Below are positions 1-7,113 of a DNA stretch of 7,192 nt, in pieces. Source of the stretch: Fidelibacterota bacterium (GTDB lineage Bacteria; Fidelibacterota; JAANXI01); assembly GCA_018263365.1 (NCBI GenBank), contig JAANXI010000170.1, positions 1-7,192 on the forward strand. Reading direction: 5' to 3'. Numbering within the stretch: the first letter of the stretch is position 1; each line of letters begins with the position of its first letter. A model generated the notes under the pieces. The model had not been told where the DNA came from. It was given only the letters and a program-made list of their open reading frames with translations, and ran no database searches. The translations under genes and the position numbers were made by a program.

Positions 1-1842
1 TGTACCGCCCCTCCCGTGGAAAAAGGTCAGCCGGACGCCGTTTTCCTCTGCGGCCCGGGTCATCTCCTGTTGCGAGTGATATAAATTCCAGTTAGCGCTG
101 AGATATCCACCGTCTTTGGTGCTGTCGGAATACCCGATCATCGCGGTTTGGGCGGTATTCGTGTTGGAACGGTGTGCGGCATACATTGGATTGTTAAACA
201 TCTCATCCAGAATTCGGGGGGCGTTTTCCAGATCTTCCACGGTTTCGAACAGCGGGACAACCGTGAATGTGCAATTTTCCGATTCCCCTTTTCCGCATCG
301 GCACAAGCCCGTCAATTTTCCAAGCCAGAGTACCACAAGGATATCGCTGAGGCGGTGTGTCATGCTCATGATATAATCGCCAATCCACTCCGGCCCGAGT
401 TTTATCTCGACATCCCCGAGTATATGAAATAGCATCACAATATCAGCGGCGTCATCGGAAAGGGCCTCCGGTTCGATTTCAATGGACTCCGGACTGTTTT
501 CAGCCAAGACCCGGCGCTTTTTCTCTTCAGTCAATTCCATGAAATCTTCCACACCAGCATATTTTTCGAGTATCTCCTCTGCGATTTTCCCGAATCGCGT
601 CGCATCCTCGCGAATATCCAGGCGCATCAGGTGCAGGCCAAAGATGCGGGTTTGATTCAGCCAATCCTGCAACCTTCCTTCGACCAGTCGCCGTCCCCGA
701 TGCTGCTCCAGGCTGTCGGCCAGGAGTTGAATATCTTCTCGTAAGGATTGTCGATTTCGATAACTTCCGTCGGGTAGCGACAGCAACGACTCTGCACTCT
801 GCGTCTGCCCCAGTCGCCAATAAATCACGGCAATCCAGCGACGATAGGCCTCCGAATCAGGAATATCTTCCAGTATATTTGCAACCTCGTCCCACTTTTC
901 GGCCGATGCGCTGATTGCCTGCGACAATTGCTCATCAACCAGCGCCTGCTTTGATGACATGGAGAGGTGACCATACAGTTCCTCGCACGTTTTTAGATGA
1001 AGGTCCAGCGCGCGCTCCCGGTGGAGTTGCAACGTTTGTTTCGTCACATCAGCGGTCACATACGGGTTGCCATCGCGATCGGCGCCAATCCACGAGCCGA
1101 ACTCCAGAATTTCTGCCATACTGAGTTGCGTTTCCGGATAAGTGTAGTCCAGTTCGCGATCAAGATCCCTGCAAATATTCGGAATCACTTTCCAGAGAGA
1201 ATCCATAAATCCCAGGCCCCACTTGACCTCATCGAGTACATTCGGACGACGCTGATGCAGGAGATCGGTCTGCCACAGTCCAGTAATTTCTGCTCTGATT
1301 CTCCTGTGGTATTCCTCCTTCTCGCGGGGCAACAGGTTCATATTGTGTGTACTCGTGAGATACTCCCGAATGCGATGCAGTTTACTGCGCACTGTCGAGC
1401 GCTTTGCTTCCGTGGGATGGGCGGTGAAAACAGGTTTAATAGCCACATTCGAAAACAGGTCGGCAAGCGCCGTTGAATCGTAGCCCTGGTTATGCAGATG
1501 CTTAATCGCGGCGCCAATGGATTCGGACCGGGGCTTTGGATAAGTCTCCCGTTCCCGCTCCCGTAAAATCCGAACTCGGTGTATATCCTCCGCAAGATTT
1601 GCCAGATCGAAAAACAGGCTGAAGGCTTTAATGATGGTAAGCGACTCTTCGGAATCGAGATCATTTATCGTTTGCATGAGTTCATCCAGCGCCCCGGATT
1701 CTTTCTGCCGCCATTGTTTGGCCGTCCGCCGGATATGCTCCTCCAGTTCGAACAACTCCTCACCGGCCTGCTCCCGGATCACTTCCCCGAGGAATTCCCC
1801 CAGGAGATTGATGTCAGCGCGTAACTCTTTATCTGCGACCAT
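1..1842 (-). CDS. ppc: Phosphoenolpyruvate carboxylase, N-terminal two thirds (cut by the window edge)
   Basis: Enzyme adding bicarbonate to PEP to give oxaloacetate and phosphate, a cytoplasmic anaplerotic reaction. I translated the minus strand by hand: 614 codons are open from an ATG at 1842 to base 1, with no stop. The family usually has about 880-950 residues, so about one third lies beyond the left edge; this is a window cut, not a broken gene. Visible family motifs are FTAHPTEAKRS (residues 139-149, catalytic His142), GSWIGADRDGNP (249-260), PLFET (530-534), GYSDSTKDGGY (570-580) and FFHGRGGT (607-614), the start of the mobile active-site loop. The N-terminus (LRADINLLGEFLGEVIREQ, residues 7-25) is typical and supports this start. 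No Shine-Dalgarno site precedes it. Residues 514-524 carry three cysteines (CRC then C). It is the last gene seen in the aro block, 57 bases after aroQ, and may share its transcript. The C-terminal effector-binding region is not visible, so allosteric control cannot be judged. Confidence 0.97.
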   Translation of the reverse strand, partial: MVADKELRADINLLGEFLGEVIREQAGEELFELEEHIRRTAKQWRQKESGALDELMQTINDLDSEESLTIIKAFSLFFDLANLAEDIHRVRILRERERETYPKPRSESIGAAIKHLHNQGYDSTALADLFSNVAIKPVFTAHPTEAKRSTVRSKLHRIREYLTSTHNMNLLPREKEEYHRRIRAEITGLWQTDLLHQRRPNVLDEVKWGLGFMDSLWKVIPNICRDLDRELDYTYPETQLSMAEILEFGSWIGADRDGNPYVTADVTKQTLQLHRERALDLHLKTCEELYGHLSMSSKQALVDEQLSQAISASAEKWDEVANILEDIPDSEAYRRWIAVIYWRLGQTQSAESLLSLPDGSYRNRQSLREDIQLLADSLEQHRGRRLVEGRLQDWLNQTRIFGLHLMRLDIREDATRFGKIAEEILEKYAGVEDFMELTEEKKRRVLAENSPESIEIEPEALSDDAADIVMLFHILGDVEIKLGPEWIGDYIMSMTHRLSDILVVLWLGKLTGLCRCGKGESENCTFTVVPLFETVEDLENAPRILDEMFNNPMYAAHRSNTNTAQTAMIGYSDSTKDGGYLSANWNLYHSQQEMTRAAEENGVRLTFFHGRGGT

Positions 1843-1899
1843 AGATTTTTTTTCTGTGCTTGTATTTATTAGCGAGTATGATTTAGTAGACTTGTGAAA
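1843..1899 (-). other. aroQ-ppc intergenic leader, A-rich, without Shine-Dalgarno
   Basis: This is the only real gap between genes in the window, 57 bases. It is AT-rich. On the minus strand it ends with a run of eight A residues (1846-1853), three bases before the ppc ATG. No GGAG-like ribosome site, convincing -35/-10 pair, or hairpin with a T run is visible. ppc is therefore probably reached by read-through from the aro operon, or starts from a promoter I cannot recognise. The gap is 19 sense codons long, in frame with both aroQ and ppc, and holds no other start codon (no ATG, GTG or TTG in that frame). Confidence 0.6.
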
Positions 1900-2328
1900 T
1901 CATTGGGTATGCTCCATCAACATCTGAATTCCTTCAACATAGGAGTCGAACCCTTTTCCCTTCACCTGCCCTATGCATACCGGTGTTATCACAGAAATTT
2001 TGCGAAACTCTTCCCTATTTGCTATATCCGATAGATGTACTTCAACACATGGCAGCTCTACGGCCTCAATCGCGTCCCGTAATACATAACTGTAATGTGT
2101 TAATGCTCCCGGGTTTATGACGATACTATCAGCCCAGTACCGTTCTTCGTGCAAACAGTCCACAATGGCGCCTTCGCTGTTGGACTGGAAAAATTTGAGC
2201 GTGTGATCCTTCCCGTAATTCTCCCGAATGTGAGAATTGAGATCGGTCAGGGATTCTGTACCGTATTGCTTCGGGTTGCGTTCGCCAAGCAGATTCAAAT
2301 TCGGTCCGTGTACAATAAGTATTTTCAT
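1900..2328 (-). CDS. aroQ: Type II 3-dehydroquinate dehydratase
   Basis: Converts 3-dehydroquinate to 3-dehydroshikimate, the third step of the shikimate pathway. The type II enzyme is a small cytoplasmic protein that normally forms dodecamers; this one has 142 residues, close to the usual 140-150. The N-terminal signature GPNLNLLGERNPKQYG (residues 8-23) contains the expected catalytic Arg17 and Tyr22. FFQSNSEGAIVD (46-57), INPGALTHYS (71-80, with the active-site Asn72 and His78) and VEVHLSDI (95-102, with His98) follow in family order, then REEFRKIS and GQVKGKG. The usual THTS appears as THYS and the usual HAREEF as ANREEF; both look like ordinary family variation. The ATG overlaps the aroKB stop as ATGA, and a strong GGAGGAG lies just upstream, so the start is secure. 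It is unrelated to type I AroD. Confidence 0.97.
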   Translation of the reverse strand: MKILIVHGPNLNLLGERNPKQYGTESLTDLNSHIRENYGKDHTLKFFQSNSEGAIVDCLHEERYWADSIVINPGALTHYSYVLRDAIEAVELPCVEVHLSDIANREEFRKISVITPVCIGQVKGKGFDSYVEGIQMLMEHTQ

Positions 2329-3962
2329 GACTCCTCCAATGATGTTGCCACGAAATCATTGGCAAATTGGATTGCCCCGTAAATCATCTCTCTAGTAATG
2401 TCCGTTTCAATGACAGGCTCGCCAATTCCATCAAGCAGCACCCAGTGGATGGTATCCCGAACGCGCTTTTTATCGAAATGCAGCGCTTCATGTAATGCTT
2501 CAGGTGAAACATCTAATTGTGGTATTCTAAAGGCCATTTCATCCATGATATCTATCCCAAAATAAAAATCTATATTGTTAAGATGACCTGATTCCCTGGA
2601 AAGATACAGGGCGGCAAGTGTCCCCCAATAGACTGCCTCTCCATGATTCAGTAATTTGTACTCCGTCACTTTCTCCAGTGCATGGCCAAGCGTGTGGCCG
2701 AAATTCAAATAGCGTCGGATGTTGCCCTCGGTAAAATCTCTGGTAGTGATGTCCACCTTGTGTGCAACGCACTCGCGGACAACCTCTGTAAAATCCTTAA
2801 ATAACGCATCTTTGCCCTGTTCAATCCGGTCGAGAATTCCGGTTTTCCCGATAAATCCATACTTAATGACCTCGCCCAGACCGGTATTCCATTCCTTGGG
2901 CGGCAGCGTGTAAAGAGCATTGATATCCGCCAATACAAAATCCGGGTTATAGAAGTCGCCCACCAGATTTTTGCCTGTCGGCAGGTTTACACCAACCTTC
3001 CCGCCGAGGCTGCTGTCCACCTGGGCCAGTAGTGACGTCGGAATATGAATCAAAGGTATCCCTCGGAGGAAACTTGCGGCGAAAAATCCGGCCAAATCCC
3101 CTATGACTCCGCCACCTAAGGCAATCACTGGCGATTTGCGGTCAAGTCCGATTTCCGACATTTGAAGATACAACCCTTCCAGCATTTCCAGGGATTTCGT
3201 CTCCTCGCCTAAAGACAGGATTTCTCTAATCACGTTAAATCCGGCTTTTTTCAGGGAGTCTGCAACCTGTTCGAGATACAAATCCGCGACATTGGCATCT
3301 GTAATAATAACAACCTTATCCGAATAATCCCGGTCAGCACATGATTTTCCGATATGCCCAATTGCATTATAATCGATGTAAATCGGATAGGGACTTATCC
3401 TCTGCTGGCTGATCTCCCACAGATTCTCCTGAGAGGGATTTTGGTATTGCGCGAGAATATCGTCAGCAAGGGCTTCCGGTGTTTTAAAATCAGCCTCAAT
3501 CGTAAAATCTGCCGTATCGTAATTTGCTGCGCGCGACTCGAGAATTGCCTTTAACTCTTCTGCTATATCCTGCACAGAATCGGCTTGCCCCAATAACGGC
3601 CGATCCCCTGCGTTTTCCAGCCTTGCAGCAGCTATATCCGGTTGGATATTCAACCAGACTAGATTTCCCTTTTCCCGGATTAACTTCCTGCTTTCATGAT
3701 GCTCAAGCGCACCGCCCCCAAGTGCTATCACAGCAGAACGGGTCGAGCATAGAGATTTCACCATGTCGTGTTCGAGTGTCCGAAAATGCGCTTCGCCTTC
3801 TTCTTTAAATATGGAAGAGATCGATTTCCCCGCCCAGCATTCGATGACCGAATCCGTATCGATGAACGTTCTGCCGGTCTTCTGCGCCAGGAGTTGCCCA
3901 ATTGTACTTTTTCCCGACCCCATAATCCCGGTCAGAAATATCGATTTTTCTGCGTCAGTCAC
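2325..3962 (-). CDS. aroKB: Bifunctional shikimate kinase / 3-dehydroquinate synthase (AroK-AroB fusion)
   Basis: A single 545-residue chain carries two shikimate pathway enzymes. Residues 1 to about 172 are shikimate kinase (shikimate + ATP to shikimate 3-phosphate): Walker A GIMGSGKST (12-20), DTD (35-37), FRTLE with substrate-contact Arg61, GGG (82-84) and the lid RPLLG (121-125). After a short linker, residues about 193-545 are 3-dehydroquinate synthase, an NAD- and zinc-dependent enzyme turning DAHP into 3-dehydroquinate. It shows GGGVIGDLAG (283-292), HIPTSLLAQVDSS (306-318), GKVGVN (321-326), GEVIKYG (363-369) and GHTLGHALE (422-430). The expected zinc ligands Glu364, His423 and His440 are present. 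Both halves look complete and functional. The start is GTG, not ATG; it overlaps the aroE stop by 8 bases and has a strong AAAGGAG 9 bases upstream. The fused steps (2 and 5) are not consecutive. Such fusions are known, for example in Thermotoga as I recall. Confidence 0.97.
   Translation of the reverse strand: MTDAEKSIFLTGIMGSGKSTIGQLLAQKTGRTFIDTDSVIECWAGKSISSIFKEEGEAHFRTLEHDMVKSLCSTRSAVIALGGGALEHHESRKLIREKGNLVWLNIQPDIAAARLENAGDRPLLGQADSVQDIAEELKAILESRAANYDTADFTIEADFKTPEALADDILAQYQNPSQENLWEISQQRISPYPIYIDYNAIGHIGKSCADRDYSDKVVIITDANVADLYLEQVADSLKKAGFNVIREILSLGEETKSLEMLEGLYLQMSEIGLDRKSPVIALGGGVIGDLAGFFAASFLRGIPLIHIPTSLLAQVDSSLGGKVGVNLPTGKNLVGDFYNPDFVLADINALYTLPPKEWNTGLGEVIKYGFIGKTGILDRIEQGKDALFKDFTEVVRECVAHKVDITTRDFTEGNIRRYLNFGHTLGHALEKVTEYKLLNHGEAVYWGTLAALYLSRESGHLNNIDFYFGIDIMDEMAFRIPQLDVSPEALHEALHFDKKRVRDTIHWVLLDGIGEPVIETDITREMIYGAIQFANDFVATSLEES
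2331..2337 (-). promoter_or_regulatory. Ribosome binding site of aroQ
   Basis: GGAGGAG on the minus strand lies 2 bases before the aroQ ATG, with the GGAGG core 4 bases away. It sits inside the last codons of aroKB. Together with the ATGA stop/start overlap it points to translational coupling of aroQ to aroKB. Confidence 0.75.
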
Positions 3963-4797
3963 CGTTTGAGTCTCCTTTGCGTAAATAGTCCCGAAGTTCC
4001 GTCATCTCTATTGAATTTGTCACCTGTTTCCCAGTCCAATACTCTAACGCGGCAATTCCCTGATAAATAAGCATATCCAGTCCATCGCACACATTCCAGC
4101 CTGAATGCTGAAATTTTCGTAAAACCTCCAAATGTTCAGCAGCATATACCAGGTCGAAGTAAGCGCCTCCTTTTGTCGGCAATGGAATACTTTTAAAAAT
4201 CTTTCGACCGTAACCCGGCAGTGTATTAATTATTAAGTCACTGTCTTTAAAGGCACTATCCAAATGCGCATCAAGTAATTTATTAATATCCATATTGATT
4301 TTGACATCGATTGATTTCACGAGAATTTCTGTGTTCCGGATTGTGCGATTCAGTATAGTGCATTTTTCAAAGCCGAGTTTTTCCAGGCCCAACAACACGG
4401 CGCGCGACGAGTCACCGGCGCCAAGGACGACCGGGACCTCGTAATTAGAAATCCCGAAATTCCGCTGTAATGCCTCTACAAATCCGAAAATGTCGGTGTT
4501 GTGCCCGACCAATCCCTTCTCATCCCTGGCAATCGTATTAATGACGCCGGCTGCCTTTGCCTCCGGAGTCAGATCATCCGCATAATCGACTGCTTTGGAT
4601 TTCCACGGCGAGGTGATATTGATTCCGTCCAATTCCCCGGTCTCGATTTTGGAGATGACTTTTTTGAGGTCGCTCTCAGTTTGGACGTGAATCCGGGAAT
4701 AATCTCCTGATATACCGGTCATTTTCATGAGATAGGTGTGCAGCCGGGGGGACAATGAATGCTCTATCGGATCACCGATGACTGCGAAATGCCACAT
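3955..4797 (-). CDS. aroE: Shikimate 5-dehydrogenase
   Basis: Reduces 3-dehydroshikimate to shikimate with NADPH, the fourth pathway step, in the cytoplasm. The 280-residue length is usual for the family. GDPIEHSLSPRLH (8-20) gives the substrate-binding serines 14 and 16. NITSPWK (60-66) corresponds to the family NVTxPxK with catalytic Lys66, and GHNTDIFG (98-105) holds the catalytic Asp102. The Rossmann domain begins at VLGAGDSSRAV (124-134), and the NRT at 150-152 matches the NADP(H)-type cofactor loop. FDLVYAAE (214-221) and the C-terminal GLDMLIYQGIAALEYWTG (239-256) complete the pattern. The glycine loop reads GAGDSS rather than the common GAGGAA/GAGGSS, a mild oddity. It starts 3 bases after aroA stops (TGA CGC ATG), with a weak AGGA 10 bases upstream, and ends overlapping aroKB. 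Codons for about residues 160-192 are clearly more AT-rich than the surrounding sequence. Confidence 0.97.
   Translation of the reverse strand: MWHFAVIGDPIEHSLSPRLHTYLMKMTGISGDYSRIHVQTESDLKKVISKIETGELDGINITSPWKSKAVDYADDLTPEAKAAGVINTIARDEKGLVGHNTDIFGFVEALQRNFGISNYEVPVVLGAGDSSRAVLLGLEKLGFEKCTILNRTIRNTEILVKSIDVKINMDINKLLDAHLDSAFKDSDLIINTLPGYGRKIFKSIPLPTKGGAYFDLVYAAEHLEVLRKFQHSGWNVCDGLDMLIYQGIAALEYWTGKQVTNSIEMTELRDYLRKGDSNGD
3972..3978 (-). promoter_or_regulatory. Ribosome binding site fixing the GTG start of aroKB
   Basis: AAAGGAG on the minus strand lies 9 bases before a GTG at 3962. The next Met codon (Met14, inside the Walker A loop) would destroy the kinase nucleotide-binding site, so this site decides in favour of the GTG start. 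It lies within the end of aroE. Confidence 0.8.
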
Positions 4798-4800
4798 GCG

Positions 4801-6093
4801 TCAGGAATCCTGTCCGAGATTATCAAGGATGCGCCAAAATTCAGGATAGGAAATGGACGCGGCTTCCGGATTTATCATCTGCGACGGCCCTTCGGCAGCC
4901 ATGGCGGCAACGGCAAAGGCCATCGCGATTCGGTGATCGCCGAACGAATCCAGTTTCGCGCCTTTGGGGCTGATTCCTCCGGTCACCTCAAATCCATCCT
5001 GGTATTCGGTAATGTCGATGCCCATTGCCTGTAAATTATGACAAATCGCTCTAATGCGGTCACACTCCTTGTGCCGGAGTTCTTCGGCTTGCAACACCGT
5101 CGTTGTGCCGTGAGCATATGCTCCGAGCACCGCAACCAGGGGCAATTCATCGATCATGCCCGGCACATCTTCTCCGTCCAGGGTAATTCCGTACAAATCC
5201 CTGGCTGTGACCTTGATATTTCCTCTTGGTTCAATTGAGCTGTTCAATATCTGGATATCAACCTGTGCCCCCATGGCAGACAATGCGCGGTAGAAGCCAA
5301 TACGCTCGGTGCTCAGATGAATATCTTCAATCGTGCATGTTGACCCCGGACTGATTGCTGCAGCCGCTGCCCAGAAGGCCGCTGAAGATGGGTCCCCCGG
5401 AACAACAAAGTCATATGCCTTCAAAAGATCTGAAAGTGGCTCTATGGTGATTACAGGCCCCTCGATTTCAGTTGAAGCGCCGAACTGACGCAACATTTCC
5501 TCGGTATGTCTGCGGGCAATCGTCTGCTCTCTGATGAGCGTCTTGCCGTCAGCCTGTAACCCCGCCAAAATAATGGCGGATTTCACCTGAGCACTTGCCA
5601 CCGGCATGGTGTAATCGATCCCGGTTAACTCTGCCGGACTGATTTCCAGCGGTGCTGTTCCCTCCTGTCTTGCCTTTATAGAAGCGCCCATGGATTCCAA
5701 CGGTTCAACGATACGCTTCATTGGTCTGCTGCGTAGAGACTCGTCGCCACTCAAGGCAGAACGAAACGGCCGGCCGGCAAGTAATCCGGCCATCAGCCGC
5801 ATCGTGGTCCCTGAATTCCCGCAATCGAGATCGGAGTCAGGGTGACTGAGCCCGTCAAGTCCGGTGGAATGAATCTCGGCACTATTCCCATCGCTGGAAT
5901 AATCGATTTTCATACCCAGTTGTCTCAGCACCCGAATAGTCGACTGAATATCTGCACCGGTACCGAGATGGCGTATTTTTGAGACACCTTCGGTAAAAAC
6001 GGTAAACAAGAGCGCCCGGTGCGAGATGGATTTATCGCCGGGAACGGAAAGCGACAAGTTCAGCGGAGATGTCACGGGGGCGATTTGTCTCAT
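4801..6093 (-). CDS. aroA: 3-phosphoshikimate 1-carboxyvinyltransferase (EPSP synthase)
   Basis: Transfers the enolpyruvyl group of PEP to shikimate 3-phosphate, giving EPSP, the sixth pathway step. At 430 residues it is a full two-domain inside-out barrel enzyme. Motifs in order are SVPGDKSISHRALL (16-29, Lys21), LDCGNSGTTMRLMAG (89-103), GDESLRSRPMKRI (116-128), ASAQVKSAIILAGL (166-179), VPGDPSSAAFWAAA (231-244), MIDELP (313-318, catalytic Asp315), ELRHKECDRI (338-347, Glu343) and GDHRIAMAFAV (385-395). The glyphosate-contact loop keeps the glycine equivalent to E. coli Gly96 (Gly95 here) but has Leu100 where E. coli has Pro101, as in many Gram-positive enzymes. GDKS and SAQVK are also found in class II enzymes, but their NxTR motif is absent (STERIG here). 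The ATG lies 3 bases after the aroF stop. The only upstream purine stretch, GGTGGGGTG, is a weak ribosome site, which suggests coupling to aroF. Confidence 0.98.
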   Translation of the reverse strand: MRQIAPVTSPLNLSLSVPGDKSISHRALLFTVFTEGVSKIRHLGTGADIQSTIRVLRQLGMKIDYSSDGNSAEIHSTGLDGLSHPDSDLDCGNSGTTMRLMAGLLAGRPFRSALSGDESLRSRPMKRIVEPLESMGASIKARQEGTAPLEISPAELTGIDYTMPVASAQVKSAIILAGLQADGKTLIREQTIARRHTEEMLRQFGASTEIEGPVITIEPLSDLLKAYDFVVPGDPSSAAFWAAAAAISPGSTCTIEDIHLSTERIGFYRALSAMGAQVDIQILNSSIEPRGNIKVTARDLYGITLDGEDVPGMIDELPLVAVLGAYAHGTTTVLQAEELRHKECDRIRAICHNLQAMGIDITEYQDGFEVTGGISPKGAKLDSFGDHRIAMAFAVAAMAAEGPSQMINPEAASISYPEFWRILDNLGQDS

Positions 6094-6096
6094 AGA

Positions 6097-7113
6097 TCAG
6101 TGACACCCCACCACTATATCAATGGAATTCCCCAGAGTTCTCAAGTGATGCATCATCTGTTCAAATTCTGCTGGCAGAATGGCCTGGTCCCCGTCGACCC
6201 TGGCTTTCTGTGGCTCATCATGCACATCGACCATTATGCCGTCGGCTCCAACGCCGAGTGCCGCATACGCCAGTGGCAGCACATTTTCCCGGACGCCGCT
6301 GGCGTGACTTGGATCAACGATGATCGGGAGATGGCTCACACGTTTAAATACAGGAATAAGTCCCAGGTCCAGCGTATTTCTGGAATGGTCGGAAAAGGTG
6401 CGAATCCCCCGCTCGCAGACCACGACTTCCGAACAACCGTTGCTCATGATGTATTCTGCGGCGAGCAATACCTCCTCAAGATTGGCAGACATACCACGCT
6501 TTAATATCACAGGTTTGCCCAGTTTTCCGACGGTTTCCAGCAGACTGAAATTTTGCATATTGCGCGCACCAATCTGGATCATGTCGGAATATTCGGCGAC
6601 GGTTGGAGCAGTCATGGGATCGAGCGCTTCAGTGACAATGGGTAGTCCGGTTTTATCACGTACCTTAGCAAGAATTGCAAGTCCGCGCTCCCCCAGTCCC
6701 TGGAATGAATATGGCGAAGTCCGCGGTTTATACGCGCCGCCGCGGAGAATTTGTGCACCGGATTCGAGCACCTCCTCGGCGATACGCATGGTCTGGTCTT
6801 CCGATTCCACGGCACACGGCCCGGCGATGACCGTCAGATTTCCATCGCCGATCTTTTCCTCTCCCACCTGGACGATTGTGTCTTCCTGCCTGGTTTCTCT
6901 GCGGGCAAGTCGATTGTTCTGCTCTTTTTCGATTACCTTTTTCACTCCGGGCAATTCCTTTAATGTCTCAGCATTTTCCCCGGTCTCAGGAAATGTACCA
7001 ATTGATTCACTACTAAATCGAATGGAATTTGACTTGTAGCCGTGCTTTTTTATGGCAGATTCCACCACCGCAACCTGCTTTTTATCTGATACCTCTTCCA
7101 TGATGACGATCAT
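6097..7113 (-). CDS. aroF: 3-deoxy-7-phosphoheptulonate (DAHP) synthase, type I-beta, with N-terminal regulatory domain
   Basis: Condenses PEP with erythrose 4-phosphate to DAHP, the committed step of aromatic synthesis. Length 338 residues. Residues 1 to about 65 resemble the ferredoxin-like (ACT-like) domain placed before the barrel in Thermotoga-type enzymes, which there mediates Tyr/Phe feedback inhibition; LPGVKKVI (54-61) is its clearest trace. The TIM barrel follows: IAGPCAVES (96-104, metal-binding Cys100), LRGGAYKPRTSPYSFQG (123-139), IQIGARNMQNF (179-189), LKRGMSA (204-210), CERGIRTF (233-240) and VDPSHASG (266-273, metal-binding His270). The third and fourth metal ligands align with Asp296 (MVDVHDEP) and Asp307; the Thermotoga enzyme has Glu at the third position. 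The ATG at 7113 has AAAGGAA 7 bases upstream. An in-frame ATG at codon 5 is less well placed. The start overlaps the stop of an upstream open frame as ATGA, so aroF is probably not the first gene of the transcript. Confidence 0.97.
   Translation of the reverse strand: MIVIMEEVSDKKQVAVVESAIKKHGYKSNSIRFSSESIGTFPETGENAETLKELPGVKKVIEKEQNNRLARRETRQEDTIVQVGEEKIGDGNLTVIAGPCAVESEDQTMRIAEEVLESGAQILRGGAYKPRTSPYSFQGLGERGLAILAKVRDKTGLPIVTEALDPMTAPTVAEYSDMIQIGARNMQNFSLLETVGKLGKPVILKRGMSANLEEVLLAAEYIMSNGCSEVVVCERGIRTFSDHSRNTLDLGLIPVFKRVSHLPIIVDPSHASGVRENVLPLAYAALGVGADGIMVDVHDEPQKARVDGDQAILPAEFEQMMHHLRTLGNSIDIVVGCH

Larger units (their letters stand above)
1..7113 (-). other. Probable aromatic-biosynthesis operon aroF-aroA-aroE-aroKB-aroQ(-ppc)
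   Basis: All genes lie on one strand. Junctions are: aroF to aroA +3 bases, aroA to aroE +3, aroE to aroKB -8, aroKB to aroQ -4, and aroQ to ppc +57. There is no room for internal promoters between the aro genes other than inside coding sequence, and no terminator-like hairpin was seen. The five aro genes cover every step to chorismate except chorismate synthase. Membership of ppc is an inference from strand and proximity. Confidence 0.8.

Noticed and set aside
997..1476. A 159-codon open frame on the plus strand, with others around 116-432 and 915-1124
   Set aside because: They lie antisense to ppc, whose minus-strand frame is open throughout and carries all the expected PEPC motifs.
1..1842. 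ppc as a degraded or truncated pseudogene
   Set aside because: The frame runs open to the first base with intact motifs; the missing C-terminus is due to the window edge.
6019..6504. A 161-codon plus-strand frame spanning the aroF/aroA junction
   Set aside because: It is antisense to two clear genes and shows no protein family features.
6320..7039. A 239-codon open frame on the plus strand opposite aroF
   Set aside because: It is fully antisense to a motif-rich aroF; the translation is Ser/Arg/Pro-rich with no recognisable domain, as expected of a shadow frame.
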